This document shows positions 1 to 11,750 of a stretch of DNA of 64,000 bases, piece by piece. Source of the stretch: Zanthoxylum bungeanum (Eukaryota; Streptophyta; Magnoliopsida; Sapindales; Rutaceae); the NCBI GenBank assembly GCA_019454045.1, contig SKCR01034767.1, forward strand, positions 62,001 to 126,000, in the 5' to 3' direction. Position 1 is the first letter of the stretch, and every line of letters begins with the position of its first letter. Made by a program: the position numbers and the translations under genes. The notes under the pieces were generated by a model, which made no database searches, was not told the origin of the DNA, and saw nothing but the letters and a program-made list of their open reading frames with translations.

Positions 1-183
1 ACCGCAGCACATCAACGGTTCGGGAATGGACCAGAGGTCGAAGCACCTCAACAACATCAACTCAACACAGCATGGCGAGTCAAGTGGCAGCTGGCGAGCC
101 AGGTAAGTAAAAATGCATTGCACGTACTTTGATAGAACTGTCATTGTCACACACTGCACAAGTCCCATCAAAGTGGGGGCGAC
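1..183 (+). mobile_element. 3' end of a G1 gypsy internal region with polypurine tract
   Basis: Non-coding tail of a gypsy element whose body lies left of the window. A purine-rich tract (AAAGTGGGGGCGA, about 170-182) sits directly before the LTR start and would prime plus-strand synthesis. The same tail occurs in reverse complement at 43414-43440 and 61242-61319, which supports the assignment. The pol type of this family is not visible, so its gypsy lineage is undetermined. Confidence 0.75.
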
Positions 184-638
184 TGTAGACATTGCATTTT
201 TGCATAACACCCGATGAGGAGTCTTATATGGAGACAATTCCCTCTTAGTCATGAAAGTCACGGGAAAAGAACGTTGGAAGGGTAAAGTTGGAAAACACTA
301 TTTTTGATGGATTTCTCCGAGTTGTTTCGCTTCGGTTGCTTGCTATACCTCCGTTTCTAAGCTCACCTTAGGCCCAAAACTCCCATAGACCACATACCTA
401 ATCCAAACCAAACCCATGCCCATTAGAAGCAATTCACGCCCATTGCCATTTATTTTGGTAATTGCATATTAATCACATGCTAAAATCTTGTTAAATCCTT
501 ACCTAAATAAAAGAAATCAAATAAAATCATTACCAAATCAAATCCAATCCCAAATCCTAATTAGGAGATGCATTCCTTATTAGAAACCAATTAGGAGATT
601 CCTTCCTAATCTAAAAAGGAAAACCTTTTCCCTTTGCC

Positions 639-647
639 TATAAAAAG
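639..647 (+). promoter_or_regulatory. TATA box of G1 LTR
   Basis: TATAAAAAG about 455 bp into the LTR, after AT-rich sequence and before a C-rich stretch. The same motif sits near the equivalent place in both other G1 LTRs (minus strand, 42949-42956 and 55520-55527). The transcription start is inferred to lie ~30 bp downstream. Confidence 0.55.
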
Positions 648-1460
648 AGGCCTTCACCCCCATTCACAACCCTAGATCATAGACATCACTCAAGCACCTT
701 GTGAAGCCCTCCTTGCATGCCCAAGCACCCCCCAAGACCTCCCATTGCCGCATTCCCGAAGTCAAGAAACCACCTAAGGCCGCATATCCCCTTCTCCTTC
801 ATACCTCTCACGCCCAAGCCACAATCACACCCTTCCTTTGCCAACTTCCAACCACCATTCACAGCCCTAAATTACCCTAAAATAAACCTTATTCCCAGCC
901 CCTGAAGTGTGCTGCAAAAAGACTCCCCAAAGCTGCTCCAGATTAGCGCCCAAAACAGCCCTGAAAGTGGCTTCACTACACTAGTGAACTGCCACATTTA
1001 ATCTTCTGTTCTGGTCAGTTCCTTGTTTCCTTAGCCCATAAAACCATCCTAAAACCATCTTAAAACCATCCCAAAAATCCCCAAAAATTTCCCCAAAAAA
1101 TCTTTACAAACGCACCTCCCGAGACCACCAAAACCACCCAAAACAGTCCACTAAACGCCCAAAACAGCGACCTGAAATGCAACGACCAAACGGCAGTGAA
1201 ACGGAGGTAGAACAGCAGCCCAAACATCAAAACAGCAAGGAAAACAGTGAGCAAACAATTTTGAAAAGTTTCGGATCATTCGCCCTTCCAACGGAATTGG
1301 AACGCGCTTCCAAAGATCGACGAAAGAGGTTAGACCTGAGGGTACCTCTTACTTATCTTCTTTATTCTTTATTTTATTTATTTTGATATATAATTGCATG
1401 AGAGTCGTTTGAGGCATGATTTGATTGTTGGATGGGCGGGACATGTGTTCCCTTTTGTGG

Positions 1461-1552
1461 TATATAGGATGGAAACCCAGACGTAAATTCCGTAGCCGAA
1501 TCCGAATGGACGGTAGTGCGGTCTATACTCGGGATACAACGCCACGTACCAC
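1461..1552 (+). repeat. Shared 92-bp module, copy 1 (G1 LTR)
   Basis: Runs from TATATAGGATGGAAACCC to CGTACC in element sense. Near-copies lie on the minus strand at 41894-41985, 53349-53440 and 54393-54484 (G1 LTRs) and at 50879-50970 and 58179-58270 (CopB leaders). It lies ~800 bp downstream of the TATA box, so it would be in the transcript. Function unknown. Confidence 0.8.
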
Positions 1553-2148
1553 TTAAGAAATATATGTCTTGTCCCATCCAAATTGTGTTTGAGCATGTTG
1601 TAGTTTATAGGATGTTTATTTATTATTTTAACCACGATTTATTTTGGTTTTGTTATTTAATTTTAAAGCATGATTATGTTATTGAGGCATGTTATTTCTT
1701 TATTCCTTATGCATGATATCTAGTTTAATTTGTGTTCATGTTTGAGCAATTATTTATTTTGTTGGTTTGATGGCTTAATATGTTCGATATATGGTATCGC
1801 ATGTTTATTGTCTAAAGACTTACTTTCAAGCATGCAAACTTAGATTAGGACTTAGTTAGCGAATGCATGTTAGATCTAAGTGACCTTTGAACATGATTAT
1901 TGGATAGATGCATTTGATTTAGTGCAAAAATTATATCATCACAACAACATAAGTAAGGGACCATTCTGAACCCAACGGTTTGAGGTCTTCCCTTGCGAAG
2001 GGTGTGAGTGCGGCCTTAAATCGTTGTCCCGGTTCACACCAGGTGGCGACTCCATTATTCTCCGGTTTGGTTCCCCGCGGACTACTCTGTACTCTCAACT
2101 AGGCCCTGAGCCTAGAACAGTATGCGTCGCCCAAGTCTGTGTCCTACA

Positions 2149-2760
2149 CGCATGGGCTTATTACGTTGGTCTAAAGGTTCTCCATTTGGGAGGAAGAAAA
2201 GCCTAAAAGGCTACCTCTACCACGATACTTCACCGTGCCTTTTATTATTCCGCCATTTTACTTTGTGTACGTTATTTGTTTACGTATTGATGATATAGTG
2301 TGCATGGGCAAATCAAGTTGGATTAAAGGTCCTCCATTCCGAGGGATTAAAAGCCTAAAGGCTACCTTTGCCACGACATTTTGTTGCGCCGGACGAAATA
2401 TGTTTGATTGGATATGAGATATGTCCAATCGAGCATACGAAGTCCTATATTATTGTCTTTATTTTATATGCATTGTAATGTAATACGCATGGGCTTATTA
2501 TATTGGTCTAAAGGTTCTATTTGGGGGAAGAAAAGTCTAAAAAGCTACCTTTACGATAATACTTTGTCGCGCCTTTTATTCTGTTATTTGCTTTATTTAT
2601 GTCATCTCCTTGCATAGTCATGCATCATATTGTAATGCGCATTGGCAAATCAAGTTGGATTAAAGGTCCTCTATTTTGAGGGATGAAAAGCCTAAAGGCT
2701 ACCTTGGCCACGACGTTTTACCGTACCGGACAAAGCACGTTCGATTGGACATGAAATACA
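2149..2760 (+). repeat. A-B-A-B tandem repeat block inside G1 LTR
   Basis: Four related units begin near 2149, 2301, 2486 and 2637. Each has GCATGGGC or a variant, then a TTGG..TAAAGGT core, AAAAGCCTAAAGGCTACC and a CACGA..CGC segment. Units 1 and 3 share GGGCTTATTA; units 2 and 4 share CAAATCAAGTTGGATTAAAG. This gives a higher-order period of ~337 bp. A matching block is at 53690-54300 on the minus strand; the LTR at 41377-43413 lacks it. Confidence 0.8.
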
Positions 2761-2920
2761 TTCAATCGGACACTCGAGGTCTTATATAGATGTAGGCATA
2801 TATTGCATCTCTTTCCTTTCACCTATCTGTCTATCTTATTTTACATCGCATCATGGCATGTTTATCTTAATGTACTTAGTTATCTCTTTGCATTATGCTT
2901 CTAATTGCTTCTCTTTGATA

Positions 2921-3118
2921 TGCATGCTTGTACAATTATCATTTACTTACGTTTCTGTATTCATAAGTATAATGTGTTTATGAAATTAGATGCTTGCCAT
3001 TATTCAGATTTACTTTTATGCATGCTTGTGCAATTATTATTTACTCATACTTCCGTACTCATAAATATAATGTGCGTATGGAATTGTATGTTTTTCGTCA
3101 TTCCGATATACTTTTATG
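2921..3118 (+). repeat. ~98-bp direct doublet in G1 LTR
   Basis: Two adjacent copies start at TGCATGCTTGT (2921 and 3019). Both run through an ATTATxATTTACT segment, a CATAA.TATAATGTG segment and a TGCxT..CATTxxGAT segment. Confidence 0.6.
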
Positions 3119-3448
3119 CATGCAAACTTAGATGTAGGTTATATGCAAATTTAGATGAGCTTTATTTTTATGCACATGAACTTAGAAGTAGATCATCCTT
3201 GGAAATATATGTTTCGTAGGCTTGGTTAGATTATTTCACAAATCATTTCATTACAAGTGGCATAAGTAAGGGACCATTTCGAACCCAACGGTTTGAGGTC
3301 TTCCCTTACGAGGGGGTGAGTGCGACCTTAAATCATTTTCCCTGTTCACACCGCGGTGGCAACTCTATGTTATTTCTGTGTATGTTCACCCCGCACACCC
3401 AACTAGGCCGCGAGCCTGGAACAGCGTCGTCGATTTCTGTGTCCTATA

Positions 3449-5056
3449 ACTAGTATTGCATTTGTGCGTGTTATGGAAGCATAACAACATAGTTCTCATA
3501 TATTTAAGTATTGGATACTTATGCAAGTGTGATAGGAGGTTGTGTTTACCGATGGTACGGAAACAGCTTCGCTCCGGATAGACCCGCGAAATCCCATTGG
3601 TAGTATGACTATGTGTCTATGGGAATCCGCATCTGGGTAGGTGTATTTGGTCTTAACCTGAAACTTACATCGCTAGTACTTGCGACAATCAGTACGCTTT
3701 GGTTTTGGTCGTCCGGGACTTTAACAGGTTCCGTGTACTCCTCTTCTAGGTTTATTGAGAATCGTAGTGTATTGGATGTGATGTCAAGAAGGAAGTATCA
3801 CTTCAGTCATATGGAGATGATGATTACACAGGGATACAGAACTGGTGCTCTAATGTGTTGCAACCATCAGAATAATATGACAAGGTCATGATTATCCGAT
3901 ATTAAAGGACTAGTTGCTTGTGATCCGATATATGCTTTCTACGGGGCAGACACTATTCCAGCCCCAGGCCTAGCATGTGACATCAGATACTGGATTGAAA
4001 TACGTAATACTAAGTATAATACACACCTGAAAAAGATAATATATTCCATTAAGAATATTTCTGGAGAATTGGGTAGGCACGACGCTTTACTAGAAGCCAA
4101 CCATGTACGAGGTACGTACGTGTTCAGATAGTCCGACGACCGGATTTACTACCAACATATCCAGGGATCTCTTGGGTCGCTTCCCGAAGATTCACCGATG
4201 ACGTATGATTCAAACATAATTAATCTTGGATTAATTACAGAGAGATTTTATCTAGGATAAAATACTATTTGAGAGAGAGAGAATGATTAATTTAGAATTA
4301 ATCAATAAAATAATATATTAGATATATTAAACGAAATTAGATTTCGATGCTGAAATAAAATTGGATTTTAATTCGGGCAAACAAATTATTTTAGAATTAA
4401 TTTACGAGCGACGTGAATAGTAATTTTACAAGGCATAATTATTTAATTAAATTTTATTTAAGACGTCGCAACGGAAAATTTGTTAATTCGAAATTAGTGA
4501 ACCCGAGCCCGGGATATGTTGCGGGCCCACTCAGATTTTGAATCAAGTGGGGCCCACATGTCACATCACTTATCACTTTAATTATTTTTTGGTGATGGGC
4601 TTTGGTGAAGGCATGATGATGACTTGTAAAACACATTTTGTAAGTAATGATTGAAATACTTTTACCATATATTTGGTATATCTTTCATTTGATTTTGAAA
4701 TAAAATAATTCACTCATTTCACTCTCTCTCTCACGGTTTCATCACAAAGAAAACACTCTCCCTCATTTTTCTTCTCATGGCCGAGAGTTGCAAGGAACAA
4801 TAAGAAAATTTGTTGCTAGCACACCAAAAGAATCATCCAAGGTGATAGGGAAACCATCCCAAAAGCTTGGAATCAAAGCATAAAGCTTGGACTTCCTCCC
4901 CAAAGTGGAGCTTGACCGAAAACTTGGAGGAGGAAATTATTGTATTTGACGCATCCTAAATCCTCTCATTGTAAGTATGTTTCCGCCATACTTCTTTCTG
5001 TATTCACTTTATTTCATTGCTTGAATTTGATCTTGGGAATGCCTTAGAAACCAACA
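3449..5056 (+). mobile_element. CopA left LTR, 5'-truncated
   Basis: Collinear with about 7153-8803 of the middle LTR and ends AAACCAACA before the primer site. The first ~250 bp are missing because G1 inserted here; if that insertion made a 5-bp duplication, its right copy would be ACTAG (3449-3453). Confidence 0.85.
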
Positions 5057-5057
5057 A

Positions 5058-5072
5058 TGGTATCATGGAGCC
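5058..5072 (+). other. CopA primer binding site, left unit
   Basis: TGGTATCATGGAGCC begins one base after the LTR. It matches the initiator-Met primer site TGGTATCAGAGC except for a small insertion that is also present at 8805-8819, so the insertion is inherited. The element at 63265 has the canonical form. Confidence 0.75.
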
Positions 5073-6512
5073 TAATTTGAGCATGAAAAAGATTAGGGTA
5101 AAATTTGGGTAAATTGGATTTGAGCATGATTTAACCAAATTGTTTGTTTGAGCATGCTTGTATATGGATAACTTGGAGTTATATATGATCAATTTTATGA
5201 AAAATTAATTGGATCAATTTTTGCCCAAAATATAGGCTTGGCCGAATGCATGTCTTGCCCTAAAATCATGATATTTTTTGTTCTTTTGATCATTGGATGA
5301 GTTTGAAGACTTGGGAAATGTTGATTTGAAATTCAATTGGATTGAAATTGGAATCGAGGAAAAAAAAACCCTACCGTTGCCATGACCTTTAAAGCATGAA
5401 ATGAGATGATTTTTTGTTTCCAAATGTTGGACATGAATTTAACAAATTAATACATGATTAGTTGATTATATTAGTATTTTGGAAATATTAATTTAGATAA
5501 TTAATTAGTGTAAAACGCTTTAATTAATTAAATCATGATATTTGGTATATTAAAATTTAATTAGATGGGCTTAATTTAGAATTGGGCTTTGAAAGTTGTA
5601 TTTGGGCCTAATGGGCTTGGTTGGGCCAAGTAGGTTTAGGTCAATTGGATTGGATCCAAATTGAGCCTAAACCATTCCATTAAGTCCAAATATAACTAAT
5701 GAACCTTTTAAGGTTTAATTAGGCCTAATGGGCCTAAATTGGTTTCTTGGCAAATATGGGTGATACCTTGATTGAGCTTTGGTATTTGGGTTTGACCTAT
5801 ATTGACCAAAGTCCAAGCCTTAAGAAATTAATTGAAAGCCCATTGGACTTTAATTAAACCACATTGGATGTTAATTGGGCTTTGAGACCCATTAAGATTA
5901 GATTGGAATCTAAGTCGTAAAGGTGCATTAGAAAGTATAGTTATTTAATTTGGAATTAAATATAGAATTAGTATTGAATACGAATTAAATTAGATTTAAA
6001 TTGCAATTCGATATAATTCAAGAATTCTTACTTCGAGTACTTATTCTCAAACGAGTTGGACTCGAGCAAATCAAATCGTTGTTTGAACATTGGATGATCA
6101 CTTAATTCAAAGATTAATTAATTGGATTAGATTGATTGAATAACATGCTTTGTGTGAATACATGGATGTGTTGTATGAATAATGTATATCGGATGGATAT
6201 TAGAAGGGAAATGGCAATTTTGGAAATTATTGTAAATTCAGATTTATTAAATTGGACCTGCGTGTCCAGCCTTATCTCTCGATTCTTTGTAATTATCTTC
6301 TCACCTCATTCCCCTCAATGTTAATGAGGTTTCGACAATTGTATTATGTAATTGGGTAGAGGTTAGAATAGTTCTAGCAGGGGAGAGGAAAGAGAGTGAT
6401 TTGTTCTAGGAATAATTTGTGAGATATCCATCCGCATATCATTATTAGTTTATTAACCGCACCTTATTATGCTTTTAGAATGCATGCTTAAGGGTGTATG
6501 ATGAGACCTAAC
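5073..6512 (+). mobile_element. CopA 5' leader, left unit (non-coding)
   Basis: AT-rich leader collinear with 8820-10179 except for a ~120-bp segment near 5690-5790 that the second unit lacks. No credible gene. It ends abruptly at a deletion junction (6512) that joins it to the RNase H coding end. Confidence 0.8.
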
Positions 6513-6829
6513 AAGAGACTGTTGCCGATTCAACAATAAAAGCGGAGTATATTGCTGAAACTGAAGCAGCAAAAAAGGCAGTTTGGATCCGAAAATTCCT
6601 AATTGGATTAGGAGTAGTTCCATTAGCAGCTGAGCCCGTTCCATTATATTGTGACAATAATGGGGCTATAGCACAGGCTAAGGAACCGCGGTCTCATCAA
6701 CGATCCAAGCATGTTCTTTGATGTTTCCATCTGGTTCGTGAGATCATACATCATGGCGATGTGAAGATCGAGAAGGTCGTATCAGAGGATAACATGGCAG
6801 ATCCACTGACAAAAGCTATTCCTCAGTAA
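6513..6829 (+). pseudogene. pol: CopA pol remnant: copia RNase H C-terminus
   Basis: Only the last third of copia RNase H survives. Recognisable in order are a STTKAEYIA-type segment, the CDNNGAIA motif (from ~6650) and RSHQRSKHVL, then a NMADPLTKAIPQ end with TAA at 6827-6829. An internal stop follows KHVL. Everything from gag to mid RNase H, about 4.3 kb relative to the right unit, is deleted. The purine tract and LTR follow normally. It cannot make an enzyme; as a deletion derivative it could at most be mobilised in trans, which its own decay makes unlikely. Confidence 0.85.
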
Positions 6830-6886
6830 AAGTTTGAGCGGCATGTACATAGTTCAGGTGTTGATGCTTCAGTGACTGGCTATAGG

Positions 6887-6899
6887 CAAAGTGGGAGAT
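6887..6899 (+). other. CopA polypurine tract, left unit
   Basis: CAAAGTGGGAGAT directly precedes the LTR start TGTTGGACAAC. The same tract sits at 14888-14899 and, reversed, at 22512-22522. Confidence 0.7.
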
Positions 6900-8803
6900 T
6901 GTTGGACAACTATGACCCATAGCGTCAGTATTTGTAAAAACATTGTACTTTTTGTACAAATTAACTATGTGACAATGGAAATTGCCTTTTATCATTTTGT
7001 AATTTATTTACTTGGAAATATAAATGGTAAAAGTCCTTATGATTAGTTCCAAATTGATAAGATATGAGACAGTATCAATCCATAACGGTTTAATCATTAA
7101 ACAACCATAGTCGTAGTATTATCGAGATTGGACATCGATAATGCGAAATAGACTAGAATTGCACTTGTGCATGTTATGGAAGCGTAACATCATAGTTCTC
7201 ATATATTTAATTATTGGATACTTATGTAAGTGTGATAAGAGGTTGTGTTTATCGATGGTACGGAAACAGCTTCGCTCCGGATAGACCCCGCGGAATCCCA
7301 TTGGTAGTATGACTATGTGTCTATGGGAATCTGCATCAGAGTAGGTGTATTTGGCCTTAACCTGAGACTTACATCGCTAGTACTTGCGACAATCAGTACG
7401 CTTTGGTTTTGGTCATCCGGGACTTTAACAGGTTCCGTGTACGCCTCTTCTGGGTTTATTGAGAATCGTAGTGTATTGGATGTGATGTCAAGACGGAAGT
7501 ATCACTTCAGTCATATAGAGATGATGATCACGCAGGGATACCGAACTGGTGCTCTAATGTGTTGCAACCATCGGAATAATATGACAAGGTCATGATTATC
7601 CGATTAAAGAGACTAGTTGTTTATGGTCCGATATATACTTCGTATGAGGCAGACACTATTCCAGCCTTAGGCTTAGCATGTGATAGCAGATACTGGATCG
7701 AAATACGTAATACTACGTATACTACGCCTGACAAAGATAATATATTCCATTAAGAATATTTCTGGAGAATTGGGTAGGCACGAAGCTTTGCTAGAAGCCA
7801 ACCATGTCTGATAAATAGGTAAAAACGTAGTAGGAGGTACGTACGTGTTTGGATAGTCCGACGACCGGATTTACTGCCAACATATCCAGGGATCTCTTGG
7901 GTCACTTCCTGAAAATTCACCGATGACGTATGATTCAAACATAATTAATCTTGGATTAATTACAGAGAAATTTTATCTAGGATAAAATACTTTTTGAAGA
8001 GAGAGAATGATTAATTTGGAAATAATCGATAAAATAATATATTCCATATATTAAACGAAATTAGATTTCAATTCGGAATTAAAATTGGATTTTAATTTGG
8101 GCAAACAGATTAATTTAGAATTAATTCATGAGCGACGTGAATAGTAATTTCGATAGGCATAATTATTTAATTAAATTTGATTTAATTATGTCGCAACGGA
8201 AAATTCGTTAATTCAAAATTAGCGAACCCGAGCCCAGGATGTGTTGCGGGCCCACTCGGATTTTGAATCAAGTGGGGCCCACATGTCACATCACTTGTCA
8301 CTTTAATTACTTTTTGGTGTTGGGTTTTGGTGAAGGCATGATGATGACTTGTAAAACAAATTTTGTAAGTAACGATTGAAAGACTTTTACCAAATGTTTG
8401 GTATATCTTTCATTTGATTTTGAAATCAAATAATTCACTCATTTCACACTCTCTCTCACGGTTTCATCACAAAGAAAACACTCTCCATCATTTTTCTTCT
8501 CATGGCCGAGAGTTGCAAGGAACAAGAAGAAAATTTGTTGCAAATTATCTAAGTGCTAGCACACCAAAGGAATCATCCAAGGTGATAGGGAAACCATCCC
8601 AAAAGCTTGGAATCAAAGCATAAAGCTTGGAGATTGGACTTCATCCCCAAAGTGGATTTTGGCCGAAAACTTAGAGGAGGAAATTATTGTATTTGACGCA
8701 TCCTAAATCCGCTCATTGTAAGTATGATTCCGCCATACTTCTTTCTGTATTCGCTTTATTTCATTGCTTGAATATGATCTTGGGAATTCCTTAGAAACCA
8801 ACA
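6900..8803 (+). mobile_element. CopA middle LTR, complete (1.90 kb)
   Basis: Begins TGTTGGACAAC and ends AGAAACCAACA (TG..CA). A polypurine tract lies on its left and a primer site on its right, so it serves both units. It contains repeated TTAAT..ATTAA dyads around 7940-8230. A 92-codon open frame at 7317-7595 is matched at 3613-3891 in the left LTR but broken in other copies. Confidence 0.9.
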
Positions 8804-8804
8804 A

Positions 8805-8819
8805 TGGTATCATGGAGCC
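8805..8819 (+). other. CopA primer binding site, right unit
   Basis: TGGTATCATGGAGCC, same variant as at 5058, one base after the middle LTR. Confidence 0.75.
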
Positions 8820-10921
8820 TAATTTGAGCATGAAAAAGATTAGGGTAAAATTTGGGTAAAATTGATTTGAGCATGATTTAACCAAATTGTTTGTTTGAGC
8901 ATGCTTGTATATGGATAACTTGGAGTTATATATGATCAATTTTATGAAAAATTAATTGGATCAATTTTTGCCCAAAATATAGGCTTGGCCGAATGCATGT
9001 CTTGCCCTAAAGTCATGGTATTTTTTTGTTTTTTTATCATTGGATGAGTTTGAAGACTTGGGAAATGTTGATTTGAAATTCAATTGGATTGAAATTGGAA
9101 CCGGACAAAAAAACCCTACCATTACCGTCACCTTCAAAGCATGAAATGAGATGATTTTTTGTTTTAAAATGTTAGACATTAGTTGAACAAATTAATACAT
9201 GATTAATTGATTAAATTAGTATTTTGGAAATATTAATTTAGATAATTAATTAGTGTAAAGCACTTTAATTAATTAATTCATGATATTTGGAATATTAAAA
9301 TTTAATTAGTTGGGCTTAATTTAGAATTGGGCTTTAAAAATTGTATTTAGGCCTAATGGGCTTGGTTGGGCCAAGTAGGTTTAGGTCAATTAGATTGGAT
9401 CCAAATTGGGCCTAAACCATTCCATTAAGTCCAAATTTGGTATTTGGGTTTGACCCATATTGACCAAAGTCCAAGCCTTAAAAAATTAATTGAAAGCACA
9501 TTGGACTTTAATTAAACTACATTGGATGTTAATTGGGCTTTGAGACCCATTAAGATTAGATTTGGAATCTAAGTCGTAAAGGTGCATTAGAAAGTGTAGT
9601 TATTTAATTTGGAATTAAATATATAATTAGTATTGAATACGAATTAAATTAGATTTAAATTACAGTTTGATATAATTCAAGAATTCGTACTTCGAGTACT
9701 TATTCTCAAACGAGTTGGACTCGCGCAAATCAAATAGTTGTTTGAACATTGGATAATCACTTAATTCAAAGATTAATTAATTAGATTAGATTGATTGAAC
9801 AACATGCTTTGTGTGAATACATGGATGTGTTGAATGAATAATGTATATTAGATGAATATTAGATGGGAAAAGGGCAATTTTGGAAATTGTTGTAAATTTA
9901 GAATCTATTAAATTGGACCTGCATGTCCAGCCTTATCTTTTGATTCTTTGTAATTCCCTTCTCACCTAATTCCCTTCAATGTTAAAGAGGTTTCTTTAAT
10001 TGTATTATGTAATTGGGTAGAAGTTAGAATAGTGCTAGCCGGGGAGAGAAAAGAGAGTGCTTTGTTCTAGGAATAAATTTATGAGATATCCATCTGCATA
10101 TTATTATTAATTTATTTTCCGCACCTTATTATGATTTTAGAATGCATGCTTAAGGGTGTATGATGAGACCTAACAAAGATAATAAATTGGTTGCCAATTT
10201 ACGCGAAAAACCCTCAATCAATATTAAGCGTTTTCCTTCCATTGAATGATTCTTACTCAAGATCCAAGATTGGCACTGGTTTGTTGGCCAAAGTCAAGAT
10301 CTTTGTCCATCGCGGATATGCTTGAATCATGAAGGCTTTGTTGCATATCGTATGTCTTGTCCAAGTTGTGATTTGTTGGCCAAAGTCAAGATCACTTCTT
10401 GTCCATCACATCGATTACGAAGCTTTCCAAAGTCAATGGGTCCCGCTTAACTGGAATCATTAAGCTTGTTGTGCCAAAGCCAAGGCTTAGTTGATTCAGA
10501 GGAAATAGGTTAGGAAAATATATTGGATATATTGGCATATATATTGTATATATGTTTCGGACTTGGAGGTCCACCTATCGGATCTAGGAATTGGATGAGA
10601 TCTAATTGATCTTAGAGATCTACCTAGTTAAGTATCCTACAGCTTGTTGGCCAAAGTCAAGGTTCTGAATTATTTAACGGGGATCCTAGCCCACTAGGAA
10701 ACTAGGTTTCCTGAGTACTCAACAAAGGGTTAGAGGCTCGCCGAAAAATAAGGGGAGGCTAGTATTGAATTTGTAATTTTGTTCAAATACTTAGCTTTAC
10801 GAGCTTTCAAATTATTTCGTCAATTATTTTATTAGTTGGACTAATATATTATTATTTTTCTTGTAACAGTTAGACTGTACCCATACATTGTTAATTGGAT
10901 AGTTGGACTATCGCAATTAAA
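8820..10921 (+). mobile_element. CopA 5' leader, right unit (non-coding)
   Basis: About 2.1 kb of AT-rich leader between primer site and gag. The first ~1.36 kb is shared with the left unit; the remainder carries the repeated motif listed at 10284-10662. Several upstream ATGs precede gag. No convincing coding capacity. Confidence 0.75.
10284..10662 (+). repeat. Interspersed TTGGCCAAAGTCAAG motif in CopA leader
   Basis: Close copies start at 10284, 10376 and 10647, with weaker ones near 10423 and 10470. Each contains CCAAAG[TC]CAA. The core TTGGCCAA is palindromic. A protein-binding or RNA-structure role is possible but unproven. Confidence 0.55.
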
Positions 10922-11750
10922 ATGACGGGAAAGAACAGTGTTAGAGACATTATCATGGGAGAGAATATTTTTAATGGCACTAACTTTTCTGAGTGGGAAA
11001 TGAATCTCAGGATTGTCCTGGGATCTGAGAAGTTGATCTATACAATAGAGAGACCTCTTGGGCATAAGCCTGAACCTGATCAATTGCTTGAGCTAGAGCT
11101 TTGGAAGACTCATAGCGATGAAAACTCTACTGCTCGGTCAATTATGCTTGCTGTTATGACTCAATAATTCTGTCGATAGAACAAGGGATTGGATCCCTAT
11201 AACATGTTGGCGAAGTTGCATAATCTTCACCGATCTAATCTTAGATAGCAAAGATATGAGTTGTAGAAGAAGCTCTTCCACGCTCGTATGTCAGAAGGTA
11301 CATCTGTTGAGCACCATGTGTTACAGATGATTGCTGACATCGAGCAGCTGGCTCAGATGGGCATTGTCTTCGGGGCTGAGACTTCGATAGATTTGATATT
11401 GTAGTCTCTCCCCGACACTTGGAGTGGGTTCATCATGAACTATAATATGCTGAACCAAGATCATACTCTTGGAGAGTTAATGTCCATTATGAAAGAGGCT
11501 GAAAATGAGCTTTTAAAGGGCAAGAAGCGCGAGGCGTACTTCGCTTCGACAACTTAGATTCTGAGGGCTTGGCCCAAGGTGACTGGAGATGTGAAGAATA
11601 AGAAGCATAAGAAGAAAGGCAAGACCAAATCCTCAAAGGGTTCTGGGAAACCCAAGGACAAATCCCAAGATGTATGTCTGTAGTGCGGGAAGCGGGGTCA
11701 CTGGAAGCGTGACTGCCGCGAGTATAAGATGCACATGAAGGAAATAAAAA
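10922..11750 (+). pseudogene. gag: CopA gag (copia, UBN2-type) pseudogene
   Basis: Encodes the copia capsid/nucleocapsid protein that packages element RNA. The start MTGKNSV.. fits the family; a longer in-frame ATG at 10895 exists but is less likely. Visible in order are the FNGTNFSEWEMNLR segment, a MSEGTSVEHHVLQM segment (~11290), a GELMSIMKEAENELLKGKKRE stretch and a basic K-rich tail. A CCHC knuckle (C at 11675, 11684 and 11714) follows, with a stop inside it at 11681-11683. Several other nonsense codons interrupt it, and the shift into the pol frame comes at the A-run around 11743-11750. Dead. Confidence 0.85.

Larger units (their letters stand above)
184..3448 (+). mobile_element. G1 gypsy 3' LTR (about 3.27 kb)
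   Basis: The LTR begins TGTAGACATT straight after the polypurine tract and ends near TGTCCTATA, where related copies end TGTCCTACA. Reverse-complement relatives lie at 41377-43413 and 52573-56030. It holds a TATA box near 639, the shared 92-bp module at 1461-1552, an A-B-A-B tandem block at 2149-2760 and a ~98-bp doublet at 2921-3118. The next base begins a CopA LTR that lacks its first ~250 bp, so this element inserted into that LTR. Small open frames inside it are not credible genes. Confidence 0.85.

Noticed and set aside
717..1386. Short open frames in the first G1 LTR
   Set aside because: They overlap on both strands, have low-complexity composition, lie inside an LTR and are not kept in the other G1 LTRs.
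2149..2760. CRISPR-like regular repeats
   Set aside because: Units are ~150-185 bp, contiguous and without unique spacers, in plant-type DNA inside an LTR.
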